Notes: generated by a model not told the origin, from the letters alone. 64,000 nt of DNA from Alphaproteobacteria bacterium (GCA_024743195.1 JANSXE010000002.1:372001-436000); one strand, 5' to 3'; shown: positions 34,934-44,800, counted from the stretch's first letter. Program-made: numbers and translations.

Positions 34934-35566
34934 ATGCGCCAAGCCAGCGTCGATCGCAACACCAAGGAGACGCGGATTGCCGCGTCGGTCGATCTCGACG
35001 GAACCGGTCGCTACGACGTGGCGACGGGGATCGGCTTCCTCGACCATATGCTGGAGCAGCTCTCCCGCCACGGGCTGATCGACCTGACGCTGCGCGCGGA
35101 GGGCGACCTGCATATCGACTTCCACCACACGGTCGAGGATTCGGGCTATGTGGTGGGCGAGGCGATCTCCAAGGCGCTCGGCGATCGAAAGGGAATCGAG
35201 CGCTATGGCGACGCGCTGATCCCGATGGACGAGACCTTGAGCCGCGTCGCCGTCGACCTGTCCGGCCGGCCCTATCTGGTCTGGAAGGTGGCCTTCACCC
35301 GCGACAAGCTGGGCGACTTCGACACCGAGCTGTTCAAGGAATGGTTCCAGGCCTTCGCGCAAGCCGTGGGCGCCAACGTGCATGTCGAAAATCTCTACGG
35401 CGAGAACAACCACCACATCATCGAGAGCTGCTTCAAGGGCCTGGCCCGCGCGCTGAAGGCGGCGGTCGCCATCGATCCGCGCAAGGCGGGCCAGGTGCCC
35501 TCGACCAAGGGCGCGCTCGGCGGCGTGGCGGGCATGGGCGAGGCCGCGCCGGCGGACAAGAGCTGA
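34934..35566 (+). CDS. hisB: imidazoleglycerol-phosphate dehydratase
   Basis: The 210-residue enzyme dehydrates imidazoleglycerol phosphate in histidine synthesis. It has the manganese-binding signature [30 protein letters not shown] and HHIIESCFK. It is the single-domain form without the fused HisB phosphatase of enterobacteria. It starts the run hisB-hisH-hisA-hisF-hisE. The Gly/Ala tail beyond residue 195 is extra. Confidence 0.96.
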   Translation: MRQASVDRNTKETRIAASVDLDGTGRYDVATGIGFLDHMLEQLSRHGLIDLTLRAEGDLHIDFHHTVEDSGYVVGEAISKALGDRKGIERYGDALIPMDETLSRVAVDLSGRPYLVWKVAFTRDKLGDFDTELFKEWFQAFAQAVGANVHVENLYGENNHHIIESCFKGLARALKAAVAIDPRKAGQVPSTKGALGGVAGMGEAAPADKS

Positions 35567-35589
35567 GCGCTGAGGGCGGATCGGACCCG

Positions 35590-36225
35590 ATGAGCACCCT
35601 GATCGTCGATTACGGCTCGGGCAATCTGCGCTCGGCGGCCAAGGCGTTCGAGCGCATGGCGCCGCCGGGCGAGACGATCCGCGTCGCGGGCGATGCGGAG
35701 GCGATCCGCGCCGCCGACCGGATCGTGCTGCCGGGCGTCGGCGCCTTCGGCGACTGCCGCCAGGGGCTGGAGGCCGTGCCCGGCGCGATTGAGGCGCTGG
35801 AGGAGGCGGTGATCGGGAAGGGCCGCCCCTTCCTCGGCATCTGCGTCGGCATGCAACTGATGGCGGACGAAGGGCGCGAGCACGGGACCCATCCGGGCCT
35901 CGGCTGGATTCCGGGCGTGGTGGAGGCGATCCGGCCCGCCGACCCGGGCCTGAAGGTGCCGCATATGGGTTGGAACCTGCTGGCGGAGGTGGCGGAGCAT
36001 CCGGTCTTCGCCGGCCTCGGCGACGGACGGCACTACGCCTATTTCGTCCACAGCTATCATCTGACGCCGGCCGACCCGACGCAGCGCCTGGCCAGCGTCG
36101 ACTACGGCCAGCGGCTGACGGCGGCGGTCGGGCGCGACAATATGGTCGGCGTGCAGTTCCATCCGGAGAAGAGCCAGGCCGCCGGCCTGCATCTGATCGC
36201 CAATTTCCTCTCCTGGCGGCCCTGA
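35590..36225 (+). CDS. hisH: imidazole glycerol phosphate synthase, glutaminase subunit
   Basis: The 211-residue class I glutamine amidotransferase has the nucleophile Cys near residue 85 in [11 protein letters not shown] and the His/Glu pair in VQFHPEKS. It releases ammonia from glutamine and channels it to HisF. The ATG at 35590 gives the normal N-terminus [14 protein letters not shown]. It lies 24 bases after hisB. Confidence 0.95.
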   Translation: MSTLIVDYGSGNLRSAAKAFERMAPPGETIRVAGDAEAIRAADRIVLPGVGAFGDCRQGLEAVPGAIEALEEAVIGKGRPFLGICVGMQLMADEGREHGTHPGLGWIPGVVEAIRPADPGLKVPHMGWNLLAEVAEHPVFAGLGDGRHYAYFVHSYHLTPADPTQRLASVDYGQRLTAAVGRDNMVGVQFHPEKSQAAGLHLIANFLSWRP

Positions 36226-36261
36226 GCCGCCGGACCCGAGACGCGAGCGAGCGCGAAGCCC

Positions 36262-37005
36262 ATGATCCTCTATCCCGCGATCGACCTGAAGGACGGCGAG
36301 TGCGTGCGCCTGCTGCGCGGCGAGATGGCGGCGGCCACCGTCTTCAACGACGACCCGGGCGCCCAGGCGCGGCTCTTCGCCGACGCCGGCGCGGAATGGC
36401 TGCATGTGGTCGACCTCAACGGCGCCTTCGAGGGCCGGCCGGTCAACGCCTCGGCGGTGGAGGCGATCCTGACCGCGGTCGGCGAGCGGCTGCCGGTGCA
36501 GCTCGGCGGGGGAATCCGCAGCCTCGAGGGCGCGCGCGCCTGGATCGAGCGCGGCGTCTCGCGCATCGTGCTCGGCACCGTCGCGGTCAAGGACCCGGAG
36601 GTCGTGCGCGCCTGCTGCCGGGCCTTCCCGGGCCAGGTGGCGGTCGGGATCGACGCCCGCGGCGGCCGCGTCGCGGTCGAGGGCTGGGCCGAGGCGACGG
36701 AGATCGAGGCGCTCGACCTCGCGCGCCGCTTCGAGGACGCCGGCGTCGCCGCGATCGTCTACACCGACATCGACCGGGACGGCGCGCTCGAAGGCGTCAA
36801 TGTCGCGGCCACCCGGGCGCTGGCGGAGGCGGTCTCGATCCCCGTCATCGCGTCGGGCGGGGTGAAGGACCTCGCCGACGTCGAAGCGCTGATCGCCGCC
36901 GGCTCGATCGCCGGCGCGATCTCCGGTCGCGCGCTCTATGACGGGCGGCTCGATCTGGCCGAGGCCGTTGCGCTGACGAAACGGCTTCGGGCGGGGGCGG
37001 CGTGA
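36262..37005 (+). CDS. hisA: phosphoribosyl-formimino-AICAR-phosphate isomerase
   Basis: The 247-residue TIM barrel has the N-terminal half-barrel motif [12 protein letters not shown] with the catalytic Asp8 and the later [14 protein letters not shown] with the second Asp. It isomerises ProFAR to PRFAR. It lies 37 bases after hisH and its stop overlaps hisF by one base (TGATG). Confidence 0.96.
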   Translation: MILYPAIDLKDGECVRLLRGEMAAATVFNDDPGAQARLFADAGAEWLHVVDLNGAFEGRPVNASAVEAILTAVGERLPVQLGGGIRSLEGARAWIERGVSRIVLGTVAVKDPEVVRACCRAFPGQVAVGIDARGGRVAVEGWAEATEIEALDLARRFEDAGVAAIVYTDIDRDGALEGVNVAATRALAEAVSIPVIASGGVKDLADVEALIAAGSIAGAISGRALYDGRLDLAEAVALTKRLRAGAA

Positions 37006-37811
37006 TGCTGACGGTGCGGGTCATCCCCTGTCTCGACGTGAAGGACGGCCGCGTCGTCAAAGGCGTCAATTTCGTCGGTCTGCGCGACGCCGGCGATCCG
37101 GTCGAGCAGGCCAAGCTCTACGACGCCGCCGGCGCCGACGAGCTCTGCTTCCTCGACATCACGGCGAGCCACGAGAACCGGGAGACGATCTACGACGTCG
37201 TCGCCCGCACGGCCGAAGCCGCCTTCATGCCGGTCACCGTCGGCGGCGGGGTGCGCACGGTGGACGACATTCGCAAGCTGCTGCTGGCCGGCGCTGACAA
37301 GGTCTCGATCAACACGGCCGCCGTGAAGCGCCCGGATTTCGTCCGGGAAGCCGCGGAGCGCTTCGGCAGCCAGTGCATCGTCGTCGCCATCGACGCCAAA
37401 CAGACCGGCCCCGGGCGCTGGGAGATCTTTACCCATGGCGGCCGGGAGCGCACGGGGTTGGATGCGGTCGCCTGGGCAAAGCGCATGGTCGAGTTGGGCG
37501 CGGGCGAGCTGCTGCTGACCTCGATGGACCGGGACGGCACCAAGGCCGGCTTCGACACCGATCTGACCCGGGCGGTCTCGGACGCGGTGACGGTCCCGGT
37601 GATCGCCTCGGGCGGGGTCGGGACGCTGGAGCATATGGTGGCCGGCGTTCGCGACGGCCATGCGTCGGCGGTGCTCGCCGCCTCGATCTTCCATTTCGGG
37701 GAGTATTCGATCGCCGAGGCCAAGGCGGCGCTGGCCGAGGCCGGCCTGCCCGTGCGCCCCGTCGACGGCGGCACCGAGGCGATTGCGGACGAGAAGGGGG
37801 CGCCGCGATGA
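37005..37811 (+). CDS. hisF: imidazole glycerol phosphate synthase, cyclase subunit
   Basis: The 268-residue TIM barrel has [15 protein letters not shown] with Asp11 and [19 protein letters not shown]. It forms imidazole glycerol phosphate and AICAR with HisH-supplied ammonia. The ATG at 37005 gives the usual [12 protein letters not shown] start and overlaps the hisA stop; a GTG three bases upstream is an alternative. Confidence 0.96.
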   Translation: MLTVRVIPCLDVKDGRVVKGVNFVGLRDAGDPVEQAKLYDAAGADELCFLDITASHENRETIYDVVARTAEAAFMPVTVGGGVRTVDDIRKLLLAGADKVSINTAAVKRPDFVREAAERFGSQCIVVAIDAKQTGPGRWEIFTHGGRERTGLDAVAWAKRMVELGAGELLLTSMDRDGTKAGFDTDLTRAVSDAVTVPVIASGGVGTLEHMVAGVRDGHASAVLAASIFHFGEYSIAEAKAALAEAGLPVRPVDGGTEAIADEKGAPR

Positions 37812-38140
37812 CCGACCGGACCCACGCGCTCGACCGGCTGCTGGCCGCGGTGGCCGCCCGCGCGGGCGCCGATCCGAGCGAGAGCTACACGGCGAAGCTG
37901 ATGGCCCGCGGCCGGCCCAAGATCGCTCAGAAACTGGGGGAAGAGGCGGTCGAGACCGTGATCGCGGCCCTCGTCCAGGACCGTGACGCCCTGGTCGCGG
38001 AGAGCGCGGATCTACTCTACCATCTGGCCGTGCTCTGGGCCGAGGCGGGGGTCGACCCGGACGATGTCTGGACCGAGCTCGACCGGCGCGCCGGAACCTC
38101 CGGACTGGCCGAAAAGGCCGCGAGAGACGCCGACGGCTGA
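37808..38140 (+). CDS. hisE: phosphoribosyl-ATP pyrophosphatase
   Basis: The 110-residue all-helical MazG-like pyrophosphatase has [38 protein letters not shown] with the metal-binding Glu/Asp residues. It removes pyrophosphate from phosphoribosyl-ATP, the second step of histidine synthesis. It overlaps hisF by four bases (ATGA). It is a separate protein, not fused to HisI. Confidence 0.95.
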   Translation: MTDRTHALDRLLAAVAARAGADPSESYTAKLMARGRPKIAQKLGEEAVETVIAALVQDRDALVAESADLLYHLAVLWAEAGVDPDDVWTELDRRAGTSGLAEKAARDADG

Positions 38141-38189
38141 CCAGAAGGGTTGCAGGCGGACGACAGAGACAAGGGGAAGGCGGAAAGCC

Positions 38190-38561
38190 ATGGCGGACTA
38201 CGACGATCAGAATATCTTCGCCAAGATCCTGCGCGGCGAGATCCCGAACGACACCGTCTATGAGGACGAGCACGTTCTCGCCTTCAACGACATCAATCCG
38301 CAGGCGCCGCGCCATGTGCTGGTGATCCCCAAGGGCGCCTATGTTTCGCTCGACGATTTCTCCCAATCGGCGAGCGACGCCGAACTGGCCGGCTTCATGC
38401 GCGCGCTGGGCCATGTCGCGCGGGCGCTGGGCCTGGCCGGGAGCGGCTATCGCATCCTGGCCAATCATGGCCGCGACGCGAACCAGGAGGTGCCGCACTT
38501 CCACGTCCACATCGCGGGCGGCGGCCAACTGGGGCCCATGTTCAGCCGCCCGCGCGGCTGA
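38190..38561 (+). CDS. HIT-family (HinT-like) purine nucleotide hydrolase
   Basis: The 123-residue protein ends in the histidine triad HFHVHIAGG and begins with the HinT-type NIFAKILRGEIPNDTVYEDEHVLAFNDINPQAPRH. HinT hydrolyses adenosine phosphoramidates. It follows hisE by 49 bases in the same direction, a common alphaproteobacterial arrangement. AAGG lies upstream of the ATG at 38190. Confidence 0.94.
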   Translation: MADYDDQNIFAKILRGEIPNDTVYEDEHVLAFNDINPQAPRHVLVIPKGAYVSLDDFSQSASDAELAGFMRALGHVARALGLAGSGYRILANHGRDANQEVPHFHVHIAGGGQLGPMFSRPRG

Positions 38562-38685
38562 CCCGGCCCGCGAAAAATCCGAGACAGACCCGGCCCCCGC
38601 TCTGCTAAGGTGCCGGATGACGGGGCGCGTGCGACGGCCGAGGGGGCTGCAGGCGATCCTGTCTTTTGGGGGAACGCCGGGTGCG

Positions 38686-39159
38686 ATGAGCGCCGCCGAG
38701 GAAACGCTTGCGAGCCTGTACGAGGAGGCCGCCGCCGCGCGTGAGGCCGGCGAGCCTGCGCGGGCGGTGGAGAGCCTGCGCCGCGCCGTCGCGCTGCAGC
38801 CGCGCGCGGCGGTGAGTCAGGTAATGCTGGCCCTCGCCCTGATCGAGGCCGGCGCGCTGGAAGAGGCCGCGGAGGCGGCCGAGGCCGCCTGCCGCCTCGC
38901 CCCGGACGCCGGCGCGGCGCACATCGCCCGCGGTCGGGCGCGGCGCCTGATGGGCGACGCCTCCGGCGCGCTGGAGGATCTCGACGCGGCGCTCGCCCTG
39001 AAGCCGATCGACGCCGACGGCCATTATGAGCGCGCGCAAGCGCTCGCCGCCCTCGACCGCCGGGCGGAGGCGGTCGAGGCGCTCAAGGCCGGGCTGGTCT
39101 GCGCGCCGCGTCATGCGGCGTTGAAGGCGCTGGCGCGGCGGCTGTCGGCGGACGCCTAG
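38686..39159 (+). CDS. TPR-repeat protein
   Basis: The 157-residue protein is an array of about four tetratricopeptide repeats (AEAAREAGEPARAVESLRRAVALQP, then EAGALEEAAEAAEAACRLAPDAG and later units). No signal peptide is present. TPR proteins act as protein-protein scaffolds; no specific role can be given. The ATG at 38686 was chosen for the repeat start; an ATG at 38617 would add 23 Arg-rich residues. The stop codon TAG is the first three bases of the inverted-repeat element, which may have cut or replaced the original end. Confidence 0.82.
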   Translation: MSAAEETLASLYEEAAAAREAGEPARAVESLRRAVALQPRAAVSQVMLALALIEAGALEEAAEAAEAACRLAPDAGAAHIARGRARRLMGDASGALEDLDAALALKPIDADGHYERAQALAALDRRAEAVEALKAGLVCAPRHAALKALARRLSADA

Positions 39160-39432
39160 AGCCTGATGATATCATCCGGACCCACCTGAGATCGGTTTTC
39201 CGGGTTTCCGGCTAGGAGAGGCCGCGCAGGCGATGTGGTTCATCGTCAAGCGGCCTCCCCAGGGCGCTTGGGCGGTCCGGGGGTCCGGAAAACCGACCGA
39301 AGGCGCCGCTTTCGGCTCCCTGGTCGTCGTCGCGTCGCGCTTGCGATGTCCCGCATCGCCGCGCGCGCCGCTCCTAGCCAGGAAACCGAAAGCGGCGTCT
39401 CAGGGGGGTCCGTATGATATCATCAAGCTCTA
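39157..39432. mobile_element. MITE-like element with long imperfect inverted repeats
   Basis: Both ends read TAGAGC inward on opposite strands. Of the first 35 bases of each arm, 32 match, and the similarity continues with gaps to about 110 bases per arm, leaving a loop of about 50 bases. Each end carries TA, like the target duplication of Tc1/mariner or IS630 elements. The arm design, with the ATGATATCAT palindrome and a CGGTTTTCCGG-like segment, recalls the intergenic palindromic repeats common in alphaproteobacteria. It has no transposase; a short open frame inside it has no domain. It lies between two convergent genes and could also act as a terminator. Confidence 0.72.
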
Positions 39433-39455
39433 GAGGGTCCGAACACCGCGTCGTT

Positions 39456-39956
39456 TCACCCTAGTGGATGCAGCGCGTCGCCGTTGGCGCCGCCGGCCTC
39501 GAGTCGGGCCAGCACGCGCTTGCGGGCGAGGCCGGCGTCGCGGTCCTCGACCCCCAGCATGCCGGCGACGCGGCGCACCAGATTGGCCTCATGGTCGTGC
39601 AGGTCGCCGTCGGCGTAGGCCACGTCCCACAGCATCTCGATCAACTGCACCCGTTCGTCATAGTCGAAATGGGCGTTGACGATGCGCAGGAAGGAGTGGA
39701 TGTCGACGGCGGCGTCCTGTCGGTCCTCGCCTTGGCCGACGATCTGGTCGACTTCCTCGCGCCCGATGCCGAAATGCCGTTCGATCAGGACGGCGATGCG
39801 TTGGCGCTCGCGCGGGTCCAACTCGCCGTCCATCATCGCCGCCTCGATCAGCATGGCGGCGGCGGCGACGTGCAGCTCCGCCTCGTCGTGCCGCCCGTCG
39901 GGCTTGGAGCCCGCGCCCCCCTTGTCCACGAAAAATTGCTTGATGCGATTGAGCAT
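39456..39956 (-). CDS. TerB-family protein
   Basis: The 166-residue protein starts MLNRIKQFFVDKGG and continues with a helical TerB-like domain: AAAAMLIEAAMMDGELDPRERQRIAVLIERHFG and IEMLWDVAYADGDLHDHEANLVRRVAGMLGV, with the acidic metal-binding DGxLDxxE and DGDLHDHE motifs. TerB domains occur in tellurite-resistance clusters and in unrelated proteins; here no other ter gene is present, so the role is open. It is convergent with the TPR gene across the inverted-repeat element. Confidence 0.85.
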   Translation of the reverse strand: MLNRIKQFFVDKGGAGSKPDGRHDEAELHVAAAAMLIEAAMMDGELDPRERQRIAVLIERHFGIGREEVDQIVGQGEDRQDAAVDIHSFLRIVNAHFDYDERVQLIEMLWDVAYADGDLHDHEANLVRRVAGMLGVEDRDAGLARKRVLARLEAGGANGDALHPLG

Positions 39957-40011
39957 CCGTCTCCCTAACCAGCTCGGTGATGCAGTTGCTGAGATAAAGT
40001 CCCTTTTGACA

Positions 40012-40419
40012 CTATGGGCCGCCAGGCTCCGGTTTCAACCGGTCGAGGCGGCGCCGGTCGCGCTTGGTCGGCCGGCCGGCGCCCGGTTCGCGCCGCGCGG
40101 CGGCCGCCGGCGCCGCCGGGTCTTCGCCCGGCCTTGCCCGGGGTTGCGGCGGGTCGAGGTCGCGATAGAGCGCCTGCGCCTCGCCGGCCGGCCCGCGCCG
40201 GGCGGAGAGCGCCAAGACTTCTATCACCCGCACATGCGGCCCCTGCGGAAAGGTCAGCACGTCGCCGACGCGCAGCGCCTGACCCGGCTTCGCCACCGGC
40301 TGGCGGTTCAGGCGCATGCGCCCGCCGCCCGCGACGTCCGAGGCCAGCGTGCGGGTCTTGAAGAAGCGCGCATGCCACAGCCACTTGTCGAGCCGCATCG
40401 ACGCGCCCGGCTCGCTCAC
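40012..40419 (-). CDS. S4-domain RNA-binding protein (Hsp15/HslR-like)
   Basis: The 135-residue protein has an S4 domain at residues 8-65 (MRLDKWLWHARFFKTRTLA, LNRQPVAKPGQALRVGDVL) and a basic, Pro/Arg-rich tail. Hsp15 binds free 50S subunits carrying stalled nascent chains. Its first four bases overlap the end of the helicase gene (ATGA), so both RNA-acting proteins are coexpressed. Confidence 0.9.
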   Translation of the reverse strand: MSEPGASMRLDKWLWHARFFKTRTLASDVAGGGRMRLNRQPVAKPGQALRVGDVLTFPQGPHVRVIEVLALSARRGPAGEAQALYRDLDPPQPRARPGEDPAAPAAAARREPGAGRPTKRDRRRLDRLKPEPGGP

Positions 40420-43292
40420 CCGCGCCCTCCGGAGAAATCTGCCGCGCCGGCGTCCTCCGGGCTCTCCGGATCGTCCGCGGCCGCGTCCGGCGTCCGCTTG
40501 CGCGGCGGCGCCGACGGTTGGGCCGGCGCTTGCGGGCGGACGAGTTGCTTCAACACCGCGAAGGGCGAGTTCGGGTCCGGCGCCCGCCTCCCGTCTTGGC
40601 GTCCCCCGTCTTGGCGTCCCCCGTCTTGGCGTCCGCCTTCCGCCCGTCCCGGCGCCCCGCCGCGGGCCGGCGGCCGCTTCGGCCCGGACGTCTTGGCCTT
40701 GGGTTTGCCGCGGCTGCCGCGCTTACGGTCGCGCGAGTCGCGAGGGGTCCCGTCCGGTTTCTTTTCGTCGCCCGCGTGCGGCCCGCCGCCCGCGCCCGCG
40801 CGGCGCAGGCGGTTTGGCGGGTCGAACAGCGGACCCTCCGGCGCGGCCTCTCCCTCCGCGGATGGTCGTCGGCGGAAGCCGAAGGCGCGCAGCACGCCGT
40901 CGGCCTGCGCCGCCGCCTCGCTCCCGGCCGAATCGAGGCCGATCGCCGCGATCAGCGCGGCGTCGCGCGCGACCGGCGCCTTGCGCGCACGCTGGCGCAA
41001 CTCCGCCGACACCCGCTCCAGCCGGTCGAGGCGCAGCAGAAGCGGACCCCGCCGCTCGTACCCCAAGGCGCCGGCCGCGTCTTCGGGCAGCGCGTCCGCC
41101 GCCAGGACGGGGGACGGGGCGGTCGGCGTCTCAGGCGCCGCCCCGCCGGTCCAGGCGGCCCAGAGGATCGCCTTGGCGCGCATCGCCTTGGGCGCCAGCG
41201 CGCCGTTCAGGAAGATCCACTCGGTCCCGAAACGAACGCCGGCTGCGGTCAGCGCCTTGCGGCCCGCCGGCGACAACGCCTTGACCTGGGCGCGCGCCTC
41301 GCGCTCGGGGACCGCGCCCATCGTCTCGCGCAGCCGGTAGAGCAGCCCGCGCGCCGGCGCGTCGTCGGCGGTGAGCGCCGTCTCCGTCGCCGCATCGTCC
41401 GCGGCGATCAGCGCCCCCAGCCGCCGGGCCAGGAACCGGTCGAGGAAGCCCTGCAGGCGCGCCTGCACCCGCTCCTCCAGCGTCCGGTCGTTCAGATCGT
41501 TGGGCAGCAGCCGGACGCGGGGGCGCAGCCGCTCGGCCCCCTTGGCGACCCGGGCGATCGGGCGGCCGATCCAGGTGATGCGGCCGTCCGCCTCCATCCC
41601 GAAGGCGCTGTCGTCGGCGCCGACCAGCCGGGCGACGCGCGGGCCCGCATCCTCGCGCAGCGCGCGGTGCGCGGCGGCCGCGAGCGCCTTGGCCTCGCGC
41701 AGGTCGGCGGCCTCGTGCGGGTGGAAGCTCAAGCCCTCGATGCGGCCGACCACATGGCCTTCGACCACCACGTCGCCCTTGGCCGTGACCGCCGAGAGCA
41801 TTTCGCCGCCGGCCTCGCGCCCGCGGCTCAAGACGGCGGCGCGGCGGTCGACGAAACGGTCGGTCAGCCGGTCGTGCAGCGCGTCGGAGAGCGCGTCCTC
41901 GATCTGCCGGGCGCGGCCCTGCCAATGGGCGCTGTCCGCCATCCAGTCGGCCCGGTGGGCGACGAAGGTCCAGGTGCGCACATGCGCCAGCCGCGCCGTC
42001 AGCGTGTCGATGTCGCCTTCGGTGCGGTCGAGCCGTTCGATCTGCGCGCGCACCCAGTCCTCGGGCAGGCGGCCGTCGCGGTCCACCAGATGGGTGAAGA
42101 TCTGGCCGAGGAGCTGAGCGTGATGCTCCGGCATCACCTTGCGGAAATCGGGGATCTGGCAGACCTCCCAGAGGAGCTGCACCCGGTCGCGGCTTCCGGC
42201 CCGAGCGGCGACCGCTTCGTCCCGCGTCAGGGCGGCGAGCGCGAGCTGGTCGTCGGCGTCGCGCGCGCGCACCAACTCCGGCCGGGACGGCGGCCGGTTC
42301 AACGCCTGCATCAGCCGCCCGGGGCTGGCGAAGTCGAGCGACCGGTTGCGCCAGCACAGCTTGCCGATCGGCGGATAGTCGTGCTCGACGATGCGCCGGA
42401 TCGCTTCCTCATCCGGCGGGCGCACGGCGTCGGCGACGCCGAAGGTTCCGTCGTTCATGTGCCGACCGGCGCGCCCGGCGATCTGGCCCATCTCCGGCGC
42501 GCTCAGCGGCCGGCGGCGCATTCCGTCGAACTTGGCCAGCCCGGCGAAGGTCACATGGTCGACGTCCATGTTGAGGCCCATGCCGATCGCGTCGGTGGCG
42601 ATCAGGTAATCGACCTCGCCCGCCTGATACATCTGCACCTGGGCGTTGCGCGTGCGCGGGCTGAGCGCGCCCAGCACCACCGCCGCGCCGCCGCGCTGCC
42701 GGCGCACCATCTCCGCCAGCCGATAGACCTGATCGACCGAGAAGGCCACGACGGCGCTGCGCCGCGGCAGGCGGGAGAGTTTCGACGTCCCGGCCCAGGA
42801 GAGCGTCGAGAGCCGCGGGCGCGTCTCGATCCGCGCTTCGGGGACGAGCGCGCGGATCGCGCCCTGCATCGACTCCGCGCCGAGGAACATGGTCTCCTCG
42901 CGCCCGCGGGCGTGCAGCAGCCGGTCGGTGAAGACGTGGCCGCGCTCCGGATCGGCGCAGAGCTGGATTTCGTCCACCGCCAGGAACTCGACCGGCTGGC
43001 CGAGCGGCATCGCCTCGACCGTGCAGATCCACCAGCGCGGCCGCGGCGGGACGATCTTCTCCTCGCCGGTGATCAGCGCGACATGGGCGCGGCCCTCCAG
43101 CTCCACTAGGCGGTCGTAATTCTCCCGCGCGAGCAGGCGCAGCGGAAAGCCGATCATGCCCGTGGCGTGGGCGCGCATCCGCTCCATCGCCAGATAGGTC
43201 TTGCCGGTGTTGGTGGGGCCGAGCACGGCGCGGACGTCACCCGAAACGGGGGCGCGCGCGGTCTCCAACGAGGCGTCGCTTGGCGGCGTCAT
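40416..43292 (-). CDS. Suv3-type superfamily 2 RNA helicase
   Basis: The 958-residue protein has Walker A GPTNTGKTYLAMERM near residue 25, Walker B DEIQLCADPERGHVF, and the helicase C-terminal motif GQIAGRAGRH. This SF2 type is related to mitochondrial Suv3 and is widespread in alphaproteobacteria. The domains after about residue 330 are less conserved. The last 150 residues are low complexity (Gly/Arg/Pro/Lys) and include three tandem copies of a QDGGR-type unit at 40591-40635. It probably unwinds RNA in turnover. No exonuclease gene is adjacent. Confidence 0.9.
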   Translation of the reverse strand: MTPPSDASLETARAPVSGDVRAVLGPTNTGKTYLAMERMRAHATGMIGFPLRLLARENYDRLVELEGRAHVALITGEEKIVPPRPRWWICTVEAMPLGQPVEFLAVDEIQLCADPERGHVFTDRLLHARGREETMFLGAESMQGAIRALVPEARIETRPRLSTLSWAGTSKLSRLPRRSAVVAFSVDQVYRLAEMVRRQRGGAAVVLGALSPRTRNAQVQMYQAGEVDYLIATDAIGMGLNMDVDHVTFAGLAKFDGMRRRPLSAPEMGQIAGRAGRHMNDGTFGVADAVRPPDEEAIRRIVEHDYPPIGKLCWRNRSLDFASPGRLMQALNRPPSRPELVRARDADDQLALAALTRDEAVAARAGSRDRVQLLWEVCQIPDFRKVMPEHHAQLLGQIFTHLVDRDGRLPEDWVRAQIERLDRTEGDIDTLTARLAHVRTWTFVAHRADWMADSAHWQGRARQIEDALSDALHDRLTDRFVDRRAAVLSRGREAGGEMLSAVTAKGDVVVEGHVVGRIEGLSFHPHEAADLREAKALAAAAHRALREDAGPRVARLVGADDSAFGMEADGRITWIGRPIARVAKGAERLRPRVRLLPNDLNDRTLEERVQARLQGFLDRFLARRLGALIAADDAATETALTADDAPARGLLYRLRETMGAVPEREARAQVKALSPAGRKALTAAGVRFGTEWIFLNGALAPKAMRAKAILWAAWTGGAAPETPTAPSPVLAADALPEDAAGALGYERRGPLLLRLDRLERVSAELRQRARKAPVARDAALIAAIGLDSAGSEAAAQADGVLRAFGFRRRPSAEGEAAPEGPLFDPPNRLRRAGAGGGPHAGDEKKPDGTPRDSRDRKRGSRGKPKAKTSGPKRPPARGGAPGRAEGGRQDGGRQDGGRQDGRRAPDPNSPFAVLKQLVRPQAPAQPSAPPRKRTPDAAADDPESPEDAGAADFSGGRG
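40591..40635 (-). repeat. three tandem 15-base units in the helicase tail
   Basis: The unit CCGTCTTGGCGTCCC (as read on the + strand) occurs three times in a row with at most one base change. It keeps the reading frame and encodes a repeated GGRQD pentapeptide. Confidence 0.85.
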
Positions 43293-43411
43293 GACCGGGC
43301 GACTGTCGCGCGTCGGGCGGACGAGGGCAAGGGGGGAAGCCCGCCCGGCGATGGACGCCGCCGCGGCGCGGCGCTATGCAGGGGGTCCCTCCAAATCGCC
43401 GGGCGCCTTCT

Positions 43412-44800
43412 ATGAGCCGAGACTGGACGGACGATCTGCCCCTGCCCCGCTCGCTGCTGCGTCAGTCGGGGCGCATGCGCAAGCTGTTGCGCGAGCGGCT
43501 ATGGCTGCAGGTGCTGGTCGGCATGGCGCTGGGGATCGGGGTCGGGACGGCGCTCGACCCGGACGCGGGGCTGGTCGCGGCGGAGACCTCGCGCCGCGTG
43601 ATCGCCTGGCTGGCGCTGCCGGGCCAGCTTTTCCTGGCCGCCGTGACCTTCGTCGTGGTGCCGCTGGTGCTGGCCTCCGTCGCGCGCGGGATCGCGGCCG
43701 GCGAACGCGACGAGAGCCTGGGCCGCATCGGGGCGGAGACGATCGGCTTCTTCCTGATCACCACCGTCATCGCCTGCGGGATCGGCTTCGCCGTCGGCTG
43801 GGCGATCGCGCCGGGAACCCTGATCGAGGGCGGCCAATTGATGGGCGCCGCCGGGCCCGACGCCGTGCGCCTCGCCGCGGAGGCGGAACAGGCGGCCCGC
43901 GCCGCGGCCGAGACCGCGCCGCCGATCACCGAGCGCATCCTGATGCTGCTGCCCAGCAACCCGCACCGGGCGCTGGCGGAAGGCGACATGCTGCAGGTGG
44001 TGATCGTCGCGGCGATCCTGGGCCTCGCGCTGCTGCGGGTGGAGCGCAAGACGGCGGCGCCCTTGCTCGACCTCTTGGCGGCGCTGCAGGCGGTGACGAT
44101 GGTCGTGGTCCAGGTCGTGATGCGCTTCGCCCCCGTCGCGGTCTTCGGCCTGATGGCGCGGCTGGCCGCGGATCTGGGGCTACAGGCGGTGTTGGGGCTC
44201 GCCGCCTATGTCGGGACCGTGCTGTTGGGGCTGGGGCTGCTCTCGGCCGTCTATCTGGCGCTCGCCTGGAAGCTCGGCGGCTGTTCGCCCCGGCGCTTCG
44301 TGAAGACGGCGCGCGAGGCGCTGCTGCTCGCCTTCTCCACCAGCTCGTCCGCCGCCGTCATGCCGGTGACGCTGAAGACCGCGGAGCAGGGATTTCGCGT
44401 GCGCGAGGGGATTTCGCGCTTCGTCGTGCCCCTGGGCGCGACCGTCAATATGGGCGGCACGGCGCTCTATCAGGCGGTCGCGGTCCTGTTCATCGCCCAG
44501 ATCTTCGGCGTCGATCTCGGCCCGGCCGAGCTCGCCGTGATCCTGGTCATGGCCGTCGGCGCGGCGATCGGCAGTCCGGGCGCGCCCGGCGTCGGCATCG
44601 TCGTGCTGGCCAGCATCCTGGAAAGCGTCGGAATCCCCGCCGCGGGCGTGGCGCTGGTGATCGGCGTGGACCGCATCCTCGACATGGCGCGCACGGTGGC
44701 CAATGTCGGCGGCGACCTGACCGCGGCCCTGGTGATCGACGCGCGCACCCGGCCCGCGCCGGCGGCGCCCGTGTTCGATCCGAACGCGCCGCCGCGCTGA
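43412..44800 (+). CDS. dicarboxylate/amino acid:cation symporter (DAACS family)
   Basis: The 462-residue membrane protein has about eight transmembrane helices and the family motifs AFSTSSSAAVMP (serine-rich hairpin), GATVNMGGTALYQ and AIGSPGAPGVG. It resembles GltP/DctA-type importers of glutamate or C4-dicarboxylates; the substrate cannot be fixed. The ATG at 43412 precedes a charged N-terminus and the first helix at about residue 32. It is divergent from the helicase and followed by a convergent DUF302 gene. Confidence 0.9.
   Translation: MSRDWTDDLPLPRSLLRQSGRMRKLLRERLWLQVLVGMALGIGVGTALDPDAGLVAAETSRRVIAWLALPGQLFLAAVTFVVVPLVLASVARGIAAGERDESLGRIGAETIGFFLITTVIACGIGFAVGWAIAPGTLIEGGQLMGAAGPDAVRLAAEAEQAARAAAETAPPITERILMLLPSNPHRALAEGDMLQVVIVAAILGLALLRVERKTAAPLLDLLAALQAVTMVVVQVVMRFAPVAVFGLMARLAADLGLQAVLGLAAYVGTVLLGLGLLSAVYLALAWKLGGCSPRRFVKTAREALLLAFSTSSSAAVMPVTLKTAEQGFRVREGISRFVVPLGATVNMGGTALYQAVAVLFIAQIFGVDLGPAELAVILVMAVGAAIGSPGAPGVGIVVLASILESVGIPAAGVALVIGVDRILDMARTVANVGGDLTAALVIDARTRPAPAAPVFDPNAPPR

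Noticed and set aside
39233-39433. Short open frames within the inverted-repeat element
   Set aside because: They have no domain, no ribosome site and end at the element border; the sequence is better explained by the repeat arms.
40518-43109. Very long open frame on the + strand opposite the helicase gene, and similar long frames opposite mnmG, the YyaL-type gene and hemE
   Set aside because: High GC leaves few stop codons in antisense frames. These products are Arg/Ala/Gly-rich, have no family motif and mirror codon positions of the real genes.
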